From positions 248,001 through 312,000 of the forward strand of contig CAVQWT010000002.1 in assembly GCA_963717705.1 (NCBI GenBank): 64,000 nt of DNA. Reading direction: 5' to 3'. The DNA comes from CAVQWT01 sp963717705 (GTDB lineage Bacteria > Pseudomonadota > Gammaproteobacteria > Burkholderiales > Casimicrobiaceae). Shown piece by piece: positions 34,490-43,882 of the stretch. Position 1 is the stretch's first letter; every line of letters starts with the position of its first letter. The translations under genes and the position numbers were made by a program. Below the pieces are notes generated by a model. The model was given only the letters and a program-made list of their open reading frames with translations, was not told where the DNA came from and did not search any database.

Positions 34490-35671
34490 ATGGAACGCGA
34501 ACGCGCCACCAAGTTCATCCACGAGCTGCTCGAGCTGCTGGTCAAGCAGAAGGGCTCCGACCTGTTCATCACCGCGGGTTTCCCCCCGGCGGTGAAGGTC
34601 GACGGCAAGATCTCGCCAGTGTCGAAGTCGGCGCTGTCGCCGCAGCACACCATCGAGCTGGTGCGCAGCGTGATGAACGACAAGCAGGCCTCCGAGTTCG
34701 AGTCGACCAAGGAGTGCAACTTCGCCATCAGCCCGCCGGGCGTCGGCCGCTTCCGCGTCAACGCGTTCGTCCAGCAGTCGCGCGTCGGCATGGTGATGCG
34801 CACGATCACCACCGAGATCCCGAAGTTCGAGGAGCTCGGCCTGCCGCCGGTGCTGAAGGACGTGATCATGTCCAAGCGCGGCATCATGCTGTTCGTCGGC
34901 GCGACCGGCTCCGGCAAGTCGACGTCGATGGCGTCGCTGCTCGGCTACCGCAACGAGAACAGCTTCGGGCACATCATCACCATCGAGGACCCGATCGAGT
35001 TCGTGCACGAGCACCGCAACTGCATCCTGACCCAGCGCGAGATCGGCGTCGACACCGACAGCTGGATGATCGCGCTGAAGAACACGCTGCGGCAGGCGCC
35101 CGACGTCATCCTGATCGGCGAGGTGCGCGAGCGCGAGACGATGGACTACGCGATCTCGTTCGCGGAAACCGGCCACCTCTGCCTCGCCACGCTGCACGCG
35201 AACAACACCAACCAGGCGCTCGACCGGATCATCAACTTCTTTCCCGAGGAGCGCCGGGCCCAGCTGCTGATGGACCTCTCGCTCAACGTCCGCGCGTTCG
35301 TCGCGCAGCGGCTGATCCCGCGCCGCGACGGCCGCGGCCGCGTGCCGGCGGTCGAGGTGCTGCTCAACTCGCCGCTGATCTCAGACCTGATCTTCAAGGG
35401 CGACGTCGGCGGCATCAAGGAAATCATGAAGAAGTCGCGCGAGCTCGGCATGCAGACGTTCGACCAGTCGCTGTTCGAGCTCTACGAAGCCGGCCTCATC
35501 AGCTACGAGGATGCGCTGCGCAACGCCGACTCGCTCAACGACCTGCGGCTCGAGATCAAGCTGCACGGCAAGGAATCGAAGAACCGCAACATCTTCTCCG
35601 GCCTCGGCAACCTCGACATCGTCCCCGAGTCGACGAACAACGCCCCGCCGTCGAACCTGAGCCGGCTCTGA
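34490..35671 (+). CDS. pilU: Type IV pilus retraction ATPase homologue PilU
   Basis: A 393-residue PilT paralogue. It has the same ATPase core (GATGSGKST, TIEDPIEFVHEH, PDVILIGEVRERETMD, TGHLCLATLHANN) and the longer PilU C-terminus (SYEDALRNADSLNDLRLEIKL). It works with PilT and depends on it in species studied. ATG 34490 is preceded by AAGGA, 34 bases after the pilT stop, so both belong to one operon. Confidence 0.96.
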   Translation: MERERATKFIHELLELLVKQKGSDLFITAGFPPAVKVDGKISPVSKSALSPQHTIELVRSVMNDKQASEFESTKECNFAISPPGVGRFRVNAFVQQSRVGMVMRTITTEIPKFEELGLPPVLKDVIMSKRGIMLFVGATGSGKSTSMASLLGYRNENSFGHIITIEDPIEFVHEHRNCILTQREIGVDTDSWMIALKNTLRQAPDVILIGEVRERETMDYAISFAETGHLCLATLHANNTNQALDRIINFFPEERRAQLLMDLSLNVRAFVAQRLIPRRDGRGRVPAVEVLLNSPLISDLIFKGDVGGIKEIMKKSRELGMQTFDQSLFELYEAGLISYEDALRNADSLNDLRLEIKLHGKESKNRNIFSGLGNLDIVPESTNNAPPSNLSRL

Positions 35672-35796
35672 CCACCCGCCTGCGGGCTGGCCGCCCCGCA
35701 CGCCGTCCGCGGTCGGGGCGGGCGGCGGCGCCCGGCTGTGCTAGATTGGCGCGTTACCGTCATTGACCGCGCCCGCCCGCGGCGCCCCCCTTTCCG

Positions 35797-36174
35797 ATGT
35801 CCGGCCTCGACGCCTCCACCCCGCTGCCCACCGAGCTCAAGCTGCACCAGGCTTCGCGCGTGCTCGAGATCGCGTTCGCCGACGGCGCGCAGTTCCGGCT
35901 GTCGTACGAGTTCCTGCGCGTCCACTCGCCCTCGGCCGAGGTGCGCGGCCACGGGCCGGGGCAGGAGACGCTGCAGACCGGCAAGCGCGACGTCGCGATC
36001 AAGGACGTCGAGACGGTCGGGCACTACGCGATCCGCCCGACGTTCTCCGACGGCCACGATTCCGGCATCTATTCGTGGGACTACCTGCACGACCTCGGCA
36101 CGCGGCACGACGAACTCTGGCAGCGCTACCTCGCGCGGCTGGCCGAGGCCGGTGCCAGCCGCGATCCGGCATGA
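35797..36174 (+). CDS. DUF971 protein (gamma-butyrobetaine hydroxylase N-terminal-like)
   Basis: A 125-residue protein of the DUF971 fold: LHQASRVLEIAFADGAQFRLSYEFLRVHSPSAEVRGHG and IYSWDYLHDLG. Related stand-alone proteins occur next to ubiE in many betaproteobacteria and have been linked to iron-sulfur or quinone metabolism, without a firm function. An extended -10-like TGCTAGATT lies about 45 bases upstream (35739-35747) and a GC-rich hairpin at about 35692-35726 may end the pilU transcript. Confidence 0.85.
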   Translation: MSGLDASTPLPTELKLHQASRVLEIAFADGAQFRLSYEFLRVHSPSAEVRGHGPGQETLQTGKRDVAIKDVETVGHYAIRPTFSDGHDSGIYSWDYLHDLGTRHDELWQRYLARLAEAGASRDPA

Positions 36175-36190
36175 CCCCGCAGGAACGGCG

Positions 36191-36925
36191 ATGAGCGATT
36201 CGACGCATTTCGGCTACGAGAACGTCCCGGTCGACGAGAAAGCGAAGCGCGTCCGCGGCGTCTTCGACTCGGTCGCGGGCAAGTACGACCTGATGAACGA
36301 CCTGATGTCGGTAGGGCTGCACCGGCTGTGGAAGCGCTTCGCCGTCAACGCGACGGGCCTGCGCCCGGGCGCCCGCGTGCTGGACCTCGCCGGCGGCACC
36401 GGCGACCTCGCGCGCCTGTTCGCCGACCGCGTCGGCCCGGGGGGCGAGGTCGTCCTCACCGACATCAACCACGCGATGCTCGCGGTCGGCCGCGACCGGA
36501 TGATCGACGCCGGACGCCCGCTGCCGGCGGTGCAGTGCGACGCCGAGAAGCTGCCGTTCGCGTCGGGACATTTCGACGCCGTGTCGATTGCCTTCGGCCT
36601 GCGCAACGTCACCCGCAAGGAGGCGGCGCTCGCGGAAATGAAGCGGGTGCTGAAGCCCGGCGGCGTCGCCGCGGTGCTCGAGTTCTCCCGGGTGTGGGAA
36701 CCGCTGAAGCCCGCGTACGACTGGTACAGCTTCAACGTGCTGCCGCGCCTCGGCCGGCTGGTCACCAGGGACGACGCCAGCTACCGCTATCTCGCCGAAT
36801 CGATACGCATGCATCCTGACCAGGCGGCGCTGAAGGCGATGATGGAACAAGCGGGCTTCGATCGGGTCGAAGTCCATAACCTCGCGGCGGGCGTCGTCGC
36901 CCTGCACCTCGGCTACGCCTGCTGA
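36191..36925 (+). CDS. ubiE: Ubiquinone/menaquinone C-methyltransferase UbiE
   Basis: A 244-residue SAM-dependent methyltransferase of quinone biosynthesis. Motifs: VDEKAKRVRGVFDSVAGKYDLMNDLMS at the N-terminus, SAM site VLDLAGGTGDLA, FDAVSIAFGLRNVTRKEAAL and the C-terminal SYRYLAESIRMHPDQAALK. The gene starts 16 bases after the DUF971 stop and heads a ubiquinone set with ubiJ and ubiB. Confidence 0.96.
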   Translation: MSDSTHFGYENVPVDEKAKRVRGVFDSVAGKYDLMNDLMSVGLHRLWKRFAVNATGLRPGARVLDLAGGTGDLARLFADRVGPGGEVVLTDINHAMLAVGRDRMIDAGRPLPAVQCDAEKLPFASGHFDAVSIAFGLRNVTRKEAALAEMKRVLKPGGVAAVLEFSRVWEPLKPAYDWYSFNVLPRLGRLVTRDDASYRYLAESIRMHPDQAALKAMMEQAGFDRVEVHNLAAGVVALHLGYAC

Positions 36926-36948
36926 CGCGAGAACACCGGAGAAAAGCC

Positions 36949-37929
36949 TTGAAACGAACGTGGATACTCGCTACCGCCGTCGTCGCCGCGCTGACGTTCT
37001 CGGCGATCGAAATCGCCGACGCCAAGCGGCTGTCCGGCGGCCGCAGCCTGGGCACGCAGCGCCAGAGCGTGGCGCCGCCCGCCGCCACGCCGCCGGCCGC
37101 CCCCGCGACCGTGCCCGGCGGCGCCGCCAATCCCGTGATGCCGGCCCAGCCCGGCGCTGCGATGGCGAAGCAGGCGGCGCCCGCCGCCGCCGCAGGCGCC
37201 GCCAAGACCGGCATGTCGCGATGGATGGGACCGCTGGTCGGGCTCGCCGCGGGGCTGGGCATCGCCGCGCTGCTGTCGCACTTCGGCCTGTCCGAGGCGT
37301 TCGCCGGATTCCTGATGCTGGCGCTGATCGTCGTCGCAGTCGTCGTCGCGCTGCGGTTCCTGCTCGCGCGCCGCGCCGCGCCGGCCAAGCAGCCCCTCCA
37401 GTACGCCGGGCCCGCCGGGCTGGGCAACGCCCCGGGCGGCTACGAAACCCAGGCGCCGCCGACGTGGGGTGGCGCCGCGCCGAAGGCCGAAGCGCCCGTG
37501 ATGTCCGGCGCGGCCCCCGCGGCCACGGTGGCCGCCGCGACCGCCAGGCCGCTGCCTCCCGACTTCGACGCCGCGGGCTTCGTCAACCAGGCCAAGCTGC
37601 AGTTCCGCAAGCTGCAGGCCGCGTATGACTCGGGCGACCGCGCCGCGCTGGCCGACGTCATGACGGCGGAGATGCTCACCGAGATCGGCCGCGACTTCGA
37701 CTCGCGGGGCAGCCACGTCGCCAGCGAAGTCGTCAGCGTCGACGGCCAGGTGCTGGAAGTGACCACCGAGGGCGACCGCCACTGGGCCAGCGTCCGGCTC
37801 TATGGCCTGATGCGCGAGGATGGCGCCGCGCAGCCGGTTCCGTTCGATGAGGTCTGGCACCTGTCGAAGCCGGTCAGCGGGCGCACCGGCTGGCTGCTGT
37901 CGGGCATCCAGCAGCTCGAGCAGGCCTGA
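36949..37929 (+). CDS. Tim44-domain membrane protein
   Basis: A 326-residue protein. TTG 36949, with GGAG eight bases upstream, is the start. A signal-like N-terminus (RTWILATAVVAALTFSAIEI) precedes an Ala/Pro-rich linker, two hydrophobic segments (about residues 90-140), another linker and a C-terminal Tim44-like alpha/beta domain (FVNQAKLQFRKLQAAYDSGD...). Homologues sit in bacterial ubiE-ubiB clusters; their role is unknown, although Tim44 in mitochondria helps protein import. Odd start codon and low-complexity linkers apart, the gene looks intact. Confidence 0.88.
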   Translation: MKRTWILATAVVAALTFSAIEIADAKRLSGGRSLGTQRQSVAPPAATPPAAPATVPGGAANPVMPAQPGAAMAKQAAPAAAAGAAKTGMSRWMGPLVGLAAGLGIAALLSHFGLSEAFAGFLMLALIVVAVVVALRFLLARRAAPAKQPLQYAGPAGLGNAPGGYETQAPPTWGGAAPKAEAPVMSGAAPAATVAAATARPLPPDFDAAGFVNQAKLQFRKLQAAYDSGDRAALADVMTAEMLTEIGRDFDSRGSHVASEVVSVDGQVLEVTTEGDRHWASVRLYGLMREDGAAQPVPFDEVWHLSKPVSGRTGWLLSGIQQLEQA

Positions 37930-37954
37930 CCGGGCGGCACGGGAGGCCCAAGCC

Positions 37955-38548
37955 ATGCGGCATCCCGTCGGCGCGCTGGCCAACCGCGCGCTCGAGCGCG
38001 AGACCTGGGCGCGCGAGCGCCTGGCCGCGCACGCCGGGCGGCGCGTCAGGCTCGCCGTCGGGCCGCTGGCGGTGCCGTTTGCGATCGACGCGTCGGGCCT
38101 GATCGATCCGGAGCCTGCGCCCGGCGCGCCGGACCTCACCCTGTCGATCTCGCCGCTGGTGCTGCCGGCGTTCCTGGGCGCCCCGGCGCGCTGGGACGAG
38201 TTCGTCGTCGCCGACGGCGACGAGGCGCTCGCGGCGACGTTCAAGGATCTCGCGCTGACGCTGCCGTGGTTCGTCGAGCGGGCGTTCGCCGGCCTGCTCG
38301 GTCCGGCCGTCGGCCAGCGCGCCGCCGACGCCGGCCGGCGGCTGCTGGGCGTCCCCGAATACGTGGCGGAGCGCCTGGGCGACAACATCGCCGGCTACGC
38401 GCGCGACGAGGCAGGCCTGCTCGCACGCGGCGACGAGGCGCGCGTCTTCGCCGCCGAGGCGGCAAGGATGGCCGAACGCACCGAAGGGCTCGAGCAGCGC
38501 CTCGCCGCGCTCGAAGCGCGGCTGCCGCGGCTCGCCGCGGTGCGCTGA
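37955..38548 (+). CDS. ubiJ: UbiJ-like SCP2-domain protein
   Basis: A 197-residue protein between the Tim44 gene and ubiB. The N-terminal half resembles the SCP2 lipid-binding fold (VRLAVGPLAVPFAIDASGLI..., LTLSISPLVLPAFLG) and the C-terminal half is helical, ending in a short coiled coil (ERTEGLEQRLAALEARLPRL). UbiJ acts as a scaffold holding lipid intermediates in the soluble ubiquinone-biosynthesis complex. Sequence conservation is low in this family, so the call leans on gene order. Confidence 0.85.
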   Translation: MRHPVGALANRALERETWARERLAAHAGRRVRLAVGPLAVPFAIDASGLIDPEPAPGAPDLTLSISPLVLPAFLGAPARWDEFVVADGDEALAATFKDLALTLPWFVERAFAGLLGPAVGQRAADAGRRLLGVPEYVAERLGDNIAGYARDEAGLLARGDEARVFAAEAARMAERTEGLEQRLAALEARLPRLAAVR

Positions 38549-38608
38549 CGCACCGCCCGGCCGACCGCGGCGGCGGGGCGTCAGGCCCGTTCCCGTAGAA
38601 TGCGGGGG

Positions 38609-40132
38609 ATGCGCATCCTGCGTCTCGCCCGCATCGTCCAGGTCGCGCTTCGCTACGGCCTCGACGAGTTCCTGCTCGGACACGAACGGTTCCGGGCGGT
38701 GCGCCCGCTCGCCCGCTCGCTCACGTTCTGGCGCGACGTCTCGGCGCCGCGCGCCGTGCGGCTGCGCCTCGCGCTCGAAGACCTCGGGCCGATCTTCGTC
38801 AAGTTCGGCCAGATGCTGTCGACACGGCGCGACCTGATGCCGCCCGACATCGCCGACGAGCTCGCGAAGCTGCAGGACCGCGTGCCGCCGTTTCCGGTCG
38901 AGCAGTTCCTGGCAACGATGGAGAAGAGCTACCGCAAGCCGGTGACCGAGATGTTCCAGTCGTTCGACCGGACGCCGGTGGCGAGCGCGTCGGTGGCGCA
39001 GGTCCATTTCGCCGTGCTGCCCGACGGCACCGAGGTCGCGGTCAAGGTGCTGCGGCCGAACATCGGCGCGGTCATCGAAAAGGACCTCGGCCTGATGCAG
39101 GCCGCGGCGATGCTGGTCGAGAAGCTGTGGTCCGACGGCAAGCGGCTGAAGCCCCGCGCGGTGGTCTCCGAGTTCGAGCGCACGCTGCGCGACGAGCTCG
39201 ACCTGTCGCGCGAGGCGGCGAACTGCTCGCAGCTGCGCCGCAACTTCCTGCACTCGCCGCTGCTGCTGGTGCCCGCCGTGCACTGGGACTGGTGCACCGC
39301 CGAGGTGATGGTGATGGAGCGGATGGCCGGAATCCCGATCGCCCGCACCGACGAGCTGCGCGCGGCGGGCATCGATCTCAAGCGGCTGGCGCGCGCCGGC
39401 GTCGAGCTCTTCTTCACCCAGGTGTTCCGCGACGGCTTCTTCCACGCCGACATGCACCCGGGCAACATCTTCATCGCCGTCGACCCGCCGAACTTCGGCA
39501 AGTACATCGCGCTGGACTTCGGCATCGTCGGCACGCTGTCCGAGCGCGACCAGGGCTACCTCGCGCAGAACTTCCTCGCGTTCTTCCGCCGCGACTACCG
39601 CCGCGTCGCGACCGCGCACATCGAGTCGGGCTGGGTGCCGCCGGACACGCGCGTCGACGAGCTCGAGACCGAGATCCGCGTCGTCTGCGAGCCGATCTTC
39701 GACCGCCCGCTGAAGGAGATCTCGCTCGGCCGCGTGCTGCTGCAGCTCTTCCGCGCGTCGCGGCGCTTCAACGTCGAGATCCAGCCGCAGCTCGTGCTGC
39801 TGCAGAAGACGCTGCTGAACATCGAGGGCCTGGGCCGCCAGCTCGATCCCGATCTCGACCTCTGGGTCACCGCCAAGCCATTCCTCGAGCGGTGGATGGA
39901 GAACCAGGTCGGGCTGCCCGCGCTGCGGCGGCGGTTCCTGGCCGAGGCGCCCTACCTCGCCGCCGCGCTGCCCGAGCTGCCGCGCCTGCTGCACCTGCGG
40001 CTGTCGGCGCCGCCGTCGGCGTCCGACGAGGTGATGAAGGAGCTTGCCGCCGCGCAGCGCGTGCGCAACCGGCTGCTGATGGTGACGGCGGCGCTGCTGG
40101 CCGCGGTGCTGGTCGCGGTGCTCTGGCGCTGA
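38609..40132 (+). CDS. ubiB: Ubiquinone biosynthesis regulatory kinase-like protein UbiB
   Basis: A 507-residue ABC1/UbiB atypical kinase-like protein. Family motif KFGQMLSTRRDLMPPDIADEL, Ala-rich loop VASASVAQVHFAVLPDG, lysine in VAVKVLRP, and the catalytic-loop region HADMHPGNIFI with LDFGIVG. Two C-terminal hydrophobic stretches (LLMVTAALLAAVLVAVLW) anchor it in the inner membrane. I prefer ATG 38609 over ATG 38600 because it gives the usual start MRILRLARI; a -10-like TAGAAT overlaps the earlier ATG. It is convergent with the next gene, only seven bases apart. Confidence 0.94.
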   Translation: MRILRLARIVQVALRYGLDEFLLGHERFRAVRPLARSLTFWRDVSAPRAVRLRLALEDLGPIFVKFGQMLSTRRDLMPPDIADELAKLQDRVPPFPVEQFLATMEKSYRKPVTEMFQSFDRTPVASASVAQVHFAVLPDGTEVAVKVLRPNIGAVIEKDLGLMQAAAMLVEKLWSDGKRLKPRAVVSEFERTLRDELDLSREAANCSQLRRNFLHSPLLLVPAVHWDWCTAEVMVMERMAGIPIARTDELRAAGIDLKRLARAGVELFFTQVFRDGFFHADMHPGNIFIAVDPPNFGKYIALDFGIVGTLSERDQGYLAQNFLAFFRRDYRRVATAHIESGWVPPDTRVDELETEIRVVCEPIFDRPLKEISLGRVLLQLFRASRRFNVEIQPQLVLLQKTLLNIEGLGRQLDPDLDLWVTAKPFLERWMENQVGLPALRRRFLAEAPYLAAALPELPRLLHLRLSAPPSASDEVMKELAAAQRVRNRLLMVTAALLAAVLVAVLWR

Positions 40133-40139
40133 CGGCGCG

Positions 40140-40889
40140 TCAGCGCACCCGCGCCGTCTTTTCGATGTAGTACACCGGCGGCTCGGCGACCATCGGCGTC
40201 TCGCGCCGGGTGCCGACGCCGGCGAGCGGCGCGCGGCGCAGGAAGGTGTTCGCCTCGCCGAGGATGAAACGGACGAGGTCCTCGAGCACCGCCTCGGTGA
40301 TGCCCTCGCTGGGGAATTCCATCGTCAGCGTCTCGAAGCGGTCGATGTTGCGCACCGTCGCGACGACGACCTGGCGACGGTAGTCGGGCGCGAAGCGCAC
40401 CGACGCGGTGATCGCCGGGGTGATGGTGAAGACGCCGGTGCGCACGACGCGCGCCTCGTCGTGCTCGGTCTGGTAGTGATAGGGCACGTGCGAAGCGCGC
40501 AGCTTGTCCTCGATGGGACCGGCGGCGGCCGGCTGGCATTTCAGGACCACCGGCGCCTCGCCGACCAGCCGGTAGAAGAGCTCGACGTGCTCGAGGACGT
40601 CGAGGCCCGCCAGCGGCTTGCGCCGGTACGACACGAATCCGCGGTCGTACTGCGGGTTGTCGAGCGTCAGCACGCCTTCGAGCCGGTGCCGATGGGCCAC
40701 CTTGGGCCGGATCACCTCGAGGTGGCCGAGGGCCTCGTCGAGCCACTTGAAGGCACGCCACAGCGACCGGTCGATCGCCTGCAGCGCCTCCTCGACCGGC
40801 CGCCGCGCGGCGGACTCGCCGGCGCGCAGCGTCTCGGACTGCACGCGCAGCTGTTCGAGGAGCGTCGGTTTGGCGGAGTCGTCGGGCAT
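40140..40889 (-). CDS. Hypothetical protein, 249 residues
   Basis: I do not recognise this protein. It has no signal peptide or membrane segment. An N-terminal helical part (LLEQLRVQSETLRAGESAARRPVEEAL...) is followed by a mixed alpha/beta region with FVSYRRKPLAGLDVLEHVELFYRL and, toward the end, a predicted sheet with EFPSEGITEAVLEDLVRFILGE. Codon use resembles the neighbours. It is flanked by convergent ubiB and a divergent polyamine ABC operon, so it stands alone. The sequence is not low complexity and has a normal start, so it is probably a real gene. Confidence 0.7.
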   Translation of the reverse strand: MPDDSAKPTLLEQLRVQSETLRAGESAARRPVEEALQAIDRSLWRAFKWLDEALGHLEVIRPKVAHRHRLEGVLTLDNPQYDRGFVSYRRKPLAGLDVLEHVELFYRLVGEAPVVLKCQPAAAGPIEDKLRASHVPYHYQTEHDEARVVRTGVFTITPAITASVRFAPDYRRQVVVATVRNIDRFETLTMEFPSEGITEAVLEDLVRFILGEANTFLRRAPLAGVGTRRETPMVAEPPVYYIEKTARVR

Positions 40890-41104
40890 GGGCTCGGGGT
40901 GCGGGGGCGTCGTGGCAGGACCGGCGGTCCCGGGATTCTATGACATCGGCATTGCCGCTGTCGCGCCTTTGCGCCGACCGCACCCTGGTCAAAGCAACGG
41001 TCGTGCCGAAACGACGCACCCGGGGTGTTGTTGCGCCGCACCAACGCAAGGCGGCCAGAGCGTGGCCGGGGTCCCGCCAGGTCGGGGCCCCCATGGATTT
41101 GCAT

Positions 41105-41110
41105 TACAAT
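41105..41110 (+). promoter_or_regulatory. Weak -10 element before potA
   Basis: TACAAT lies 42 bases before the potA ATG in an AT-rich patch (41093-41120) that stands out in the 263-base gap 40890-41152. No convincing -35 lies 17 bases upstream. The rest of the gap shows no gene or further site that I can support. Confidence 0.3.
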
Positions 41111-41152
41111 TTGCGGCAATTCCCGCCCCCACGAGCCCGGACCCCGCACCGC

Positions 41153-42238
41153 ATGGCGCTCCTCGAGATCAAGAACGTTTCCCGCCGCTTCGCCGACTTC
41201 CTCGCCGTCGACGACGTCAGCTTCGAGGTCAAGGCCGGCGAGTTCTTCACCCTGCTGGGGCCGTCGGGCTGCGGCAAGACCACGCTGCTGCGGATGATCG
41301 CCGGCTTCGACCTGCCGGACGCCGGCAGCATCGTCCTGGACGGCGTCGACCTGCGGTCCACCCCGCCGGAGCGGCGCCCGATCCACACCGTGTTCCAGAG
41401 CTACGCGCTGTTCCCGCACATGACGGTGGCGCAGAACATCGCGTTCCCGCTGAAGATGGCCGGGCAGAGCGAGGCCGACCTCGCCGCCAAGGTCAAGGCC
41501 GCGCTTGACCAGGTCAAGCTCACCGCCAAGGGCGGCAGCTTCCCGCACGAGCTGTCCGGCGGCCAGAAGCAGCGGGTCGCGCTGGCGCGGGGGCTCGTCA
41601 ACCGGCCGCGCCTGCTGCTGCTCGACGAACCGCTCGGGGCGCTCGACGCCAAGCTGCGCGAGCAGATGCAGCTCGAACTGATCCGGCTGCAGAAGGACTC
41701 CGGGGTCACCTTCGTGTTCGTCACGCATGCGCAGGCCGAGGCGCTGGCGCTGTCGCACCGGATCGCGGTGATGAACCACGGCCGGATCGAGCAGCTCGAC
41801 GAGCCGTCGCGGCTCTACGGCCTCCCGAAGAACCGCTTCGTCGCCGACTTCATCGGCAACGTCAACATGCTCGACGTCACCGTCGCCGAGGCGGGCGCGC
41901 CGCTGAAGCTGACGTGTCCGAAGCTCGGCACCATCGCCGCCCCGGCGCGCGAAGGCGCCAAGGCGGGTACCCCCGGCGCGTTCGTCATCCGCCCGGAGCA
42001 CGTCGCGATCCGCGCGCTCGCCGAGCCGCCGTCGGCCGACCCCAACCAGTTCGAGGGCAAGGTGTACGATTTCCTGTACATCGGCGACGTGACGACCTAC
42101 ATCGTCGACCTCGCCAACGGCGCGCGGATCGAGGCGCTGCTCGCCAACTCGGCCCCGGGCCGCGCCAAGTTCTTCGAGGTCGGCGACGCGGTCCGCGTCT
42201 CGTGGAAGGCCGAAGCCGGCGCCTTCCTCGACGCCTGA
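41153..42238 (+). CDS. potA: Polyamine-type ABC transporter ATP-binding protein
   Basis: A 361-residue ATPase: Walker A GPSGCGKTT, Q-loop FQSYALFPHMTV, signature LSGGQKQRVALARGL, Walker B LLLLDEPLGALDA and a C-terminal TOBE domain (GAFVIRPEHVAI, IGDVTTYIVDLANG). It resembles PotA/PotG of putrescine-spermidine importers. ATG 41153 leads an operon with two permeases and a binding lipoprotein. Confidence 0.93.
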   Translation: MALLEIKNVSRRFADFLAVDDVSFEVKAGEFFTLLGPSGCGKTTLLRMIAGFDLPDAGSIVLDGVDLRSTPPERRPIHTVFQSYALFPHMTVAQNIAFPLKMAGQSEADLAAKVKAALDQVKLTAKGGSFPHELSGGQKQRVALARGLVNRPRLLLLDEPLGALDAKLREQMQLELIRLQKDSGVTFVFVTHAQAEALALSHRIAVMNHGRIEQLDEPSRLYGLPKNRFVADFIGNVNMLDVTVAEAGAPLKLTCPKLGTIAAPAREGAKAGTPGAFVIRPEHVAIRALAEPPSADPNQFEGKVYDFLYIGDVTTYIVDLANGARIEALLANSAPGRAKFFEVGDAVRVSWKAEAGAFLDA

Positions 42239-42254
42239 GGCGACGGGGCCACCG

Positions 42255-43109
42255 ATGCAGGGCGAAACCGCGAGCCGCACCCAGGGCGGCCAGCTGACCA
42301 AGTGGCTGGTGAGCGGCCCGCCGCTCGTCTTCCTGCTCGTCTTCTTCCTGCTGCCGGCGCTGATCATGGTCGGCGCGAGCGTCCGCTATCCGGGCGAGTT
42401 CGGCGCGCTGGCGCCGCTGTTCGGCGGCAAGCCGGGGGAGGAGTCGGGGCTCACGCTCGAGAACTACCGCGTCTTCTTCAGCGACTTCATCTACGCGCAG
42501 ATCTTCCTCAAGAGCTTCGGCGTCGCCGCGCTGACGACGCTGATCTGCCTGGTCATGGCGTATCCGGTCGCGCTGCTGATCGCGCGCAGCCCCAAGCGGC
42601 ACCGCGACCTGATGGTGCTGCTGTGCGTGCTGCCCTTCGCCAGCAACTTCCTCGTCCGCGTCTACGCGTGGATGATCATCCTCGGCCCGTTCGACCTGCT
42701 GTTCTCGCGCTTCGCCGTCATCGTCGGCATGGTGTACGTCCACCTGCCGTTCATGATCCTGCCGCTGTACACGAACCTCGAGAAGCACGACCCGACGCTG
42801 CTCGACGCCGCGCAGGACCTGGGAGCCAACGCCTGGCAGCGGTTCTGGCGCGTCACCTTCCCGCTGTCGCTGCCGGGCATCTTCTCCGGCTCGGCGCTGG
42901 TGTTCATCCCGGTGCTGGGCATGTTCGCCATCCCCGAGATCCTCGGCGGCAAGGACGACTGGCTGGTCGGCAACCTGATCAAGGAGTCCTTCCTCGGCAC
43001 CCGCGACTGGCCGTTCGGGTCGATGCTGTCGATCATGCTCACGCTCGCGGTGCTGGCGATCGCCGGCGCCGCGGCCTGGCTCGCGCGGCGGGGGGTGAGC
43101 CGTGCGTAG
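42255..43109 (+). CDS. potB: Polyamine-type ABC transporter permease (PotB/PotH)
   Basis: A 284-residue permease with six hydrophobic segments and the EAA loop LLDAAQDLGANAWQRFWRVTFP. The N-terminal segment VFLLVFFLLPALIMVGASV and the loop FVRVYAWMIILGPFDL-like region (LVRVYAWMIILGPF) are typical of PotB/PotH. It starts 16 bases after potA, and the next permease overlaps its end by eight bases. Confidence 0.92.
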   Translation: MQGETASRTQGGQLTKWLVSGPPLVFLLVFFLLPALIMVGASVRYPGEFGALAPLFGGKPGEESGLTLENYRVFFSDFIYAQIFLKSFGVAALTTLICLVMAYPVALLIARSPKRHRDLMVLLCVLPFASNFLVRVYAWMIILGPFDLLFSRFAVIVGMVYVHLPFMILPLYTNLEKHDPTLLDAAQDLGANAWQRFWRVTFPLSLPGIFSGSALVFIPVLGMFAIPEILGGKDDWLVGNLIKESFLGTRDWPFGSMLSIMLTLAVLAIAGAAAWLARRGVSRA

Positions 43110-43881
43110 GACGCCGCTGCTGTGGGCCAGCGCGATCGCGGTGTACGCGTTCCTCTACATCCCGCTGGTCGTCGTCGTCATCTTCAGCTTCAACGACTCG
43201 AAGCTCAACGCCGAATGGGTGGGCTTCACGCTGGACTGGTACCGCAAGCTGATGAGCAACACGGAGATGCTCAAGGCGGCGGTGAACTCGCTGATCATCG
43301 CGTTCTCCGCCGCCGGGCTGTCGACGGTGCTGGGGACGATGGCCGGGATCGCGATGCACCGGTACCGGTCGCGCGTGCTGCCGTTCCTGACGCTCACGCC
43401 GGTGGCGATGCCCGAGATACTGCTAGGCGTGTCGCTGCTGATCTTCTTCATCTCGACGTTCGGCGAGGAGTCGCTGTCGCTGCTGACGGTGATCGTCGCG
43501 CACACGACGTTCTGCATCGGCTTCGTCGCGATCATCGTCCGCGCGCGGCTGTCGGGCATGGACGAGTCGATCTTCGAGGCGGCGCGCGACCTCGGCGCGA
43601 CGCCCTGGCAGTCGTTCCGGCTGGTGACGCTGCCGCTGATCATGCCCGGCGTCATCGCCGGCGCGCTGATGGCGTTCACGCTGTCGATCGACGACTTCGT
43701 CATCACGTTCTTCACCGCGGGCGCCGGCGTGCCGACGCTGCCGCTGACGATCTACACGATGATCAAGATCGCGGTGACGCCGGAAGTCAACGCGCTGTCG
43801 ACGCTGCTGATGCTGCTGACGCTGACGATGATCGTCGTCGCCGGACGGCTCGCGCCGGACGCGCTGCGGGGCAAGGGCTGA
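43102..43881 (+). CDS. potC: Polyamine-type ABC transporter permease (PotC/PotI)
   Basis: A 259-residue permease starting at GTG 43102, inside the end of potB. Motifs: FLYIPLVVVVIFSFNDSK near the N-terminus, MPEILLGVSLLIFF and the EAA loop FEAARDLGATPWQSFRLVTLPL. It pairs with PotB as the membrane channel. The binding-protein gene begins one base after its stop codon. Confidence 0.92.
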   Translation: MRRTPLLWASAIAVYAFLYIPLVVVVIFSFNDSKLNAEWVGFTLDWYRKLMSNTEMLKAAVNSLIIAFSAAGLSTVLGTMAGIAMHRYRSRVLPFLTLTPVAMPEILLGVSLLIFFISTFGEESLSLLTVIVAHTTFCIGFVAIIVRARLSGMDESIFEAARDLGATPWQSFRLVTLPLIMPGVIAGALMAFTLSIDDFVITFFTAGAGVPTLPLTIYTMIKIAVTPEVNALSTLLMLLTLTMIVVAGRLAPDALRGKG

Positions 43882-43882
43882 G

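Noticed and set aside
41081..41115. A sigma-54 promoter before potA
   Set aside because: TTGCA is present, but no GG lies at the required 10-base distance from the GC.
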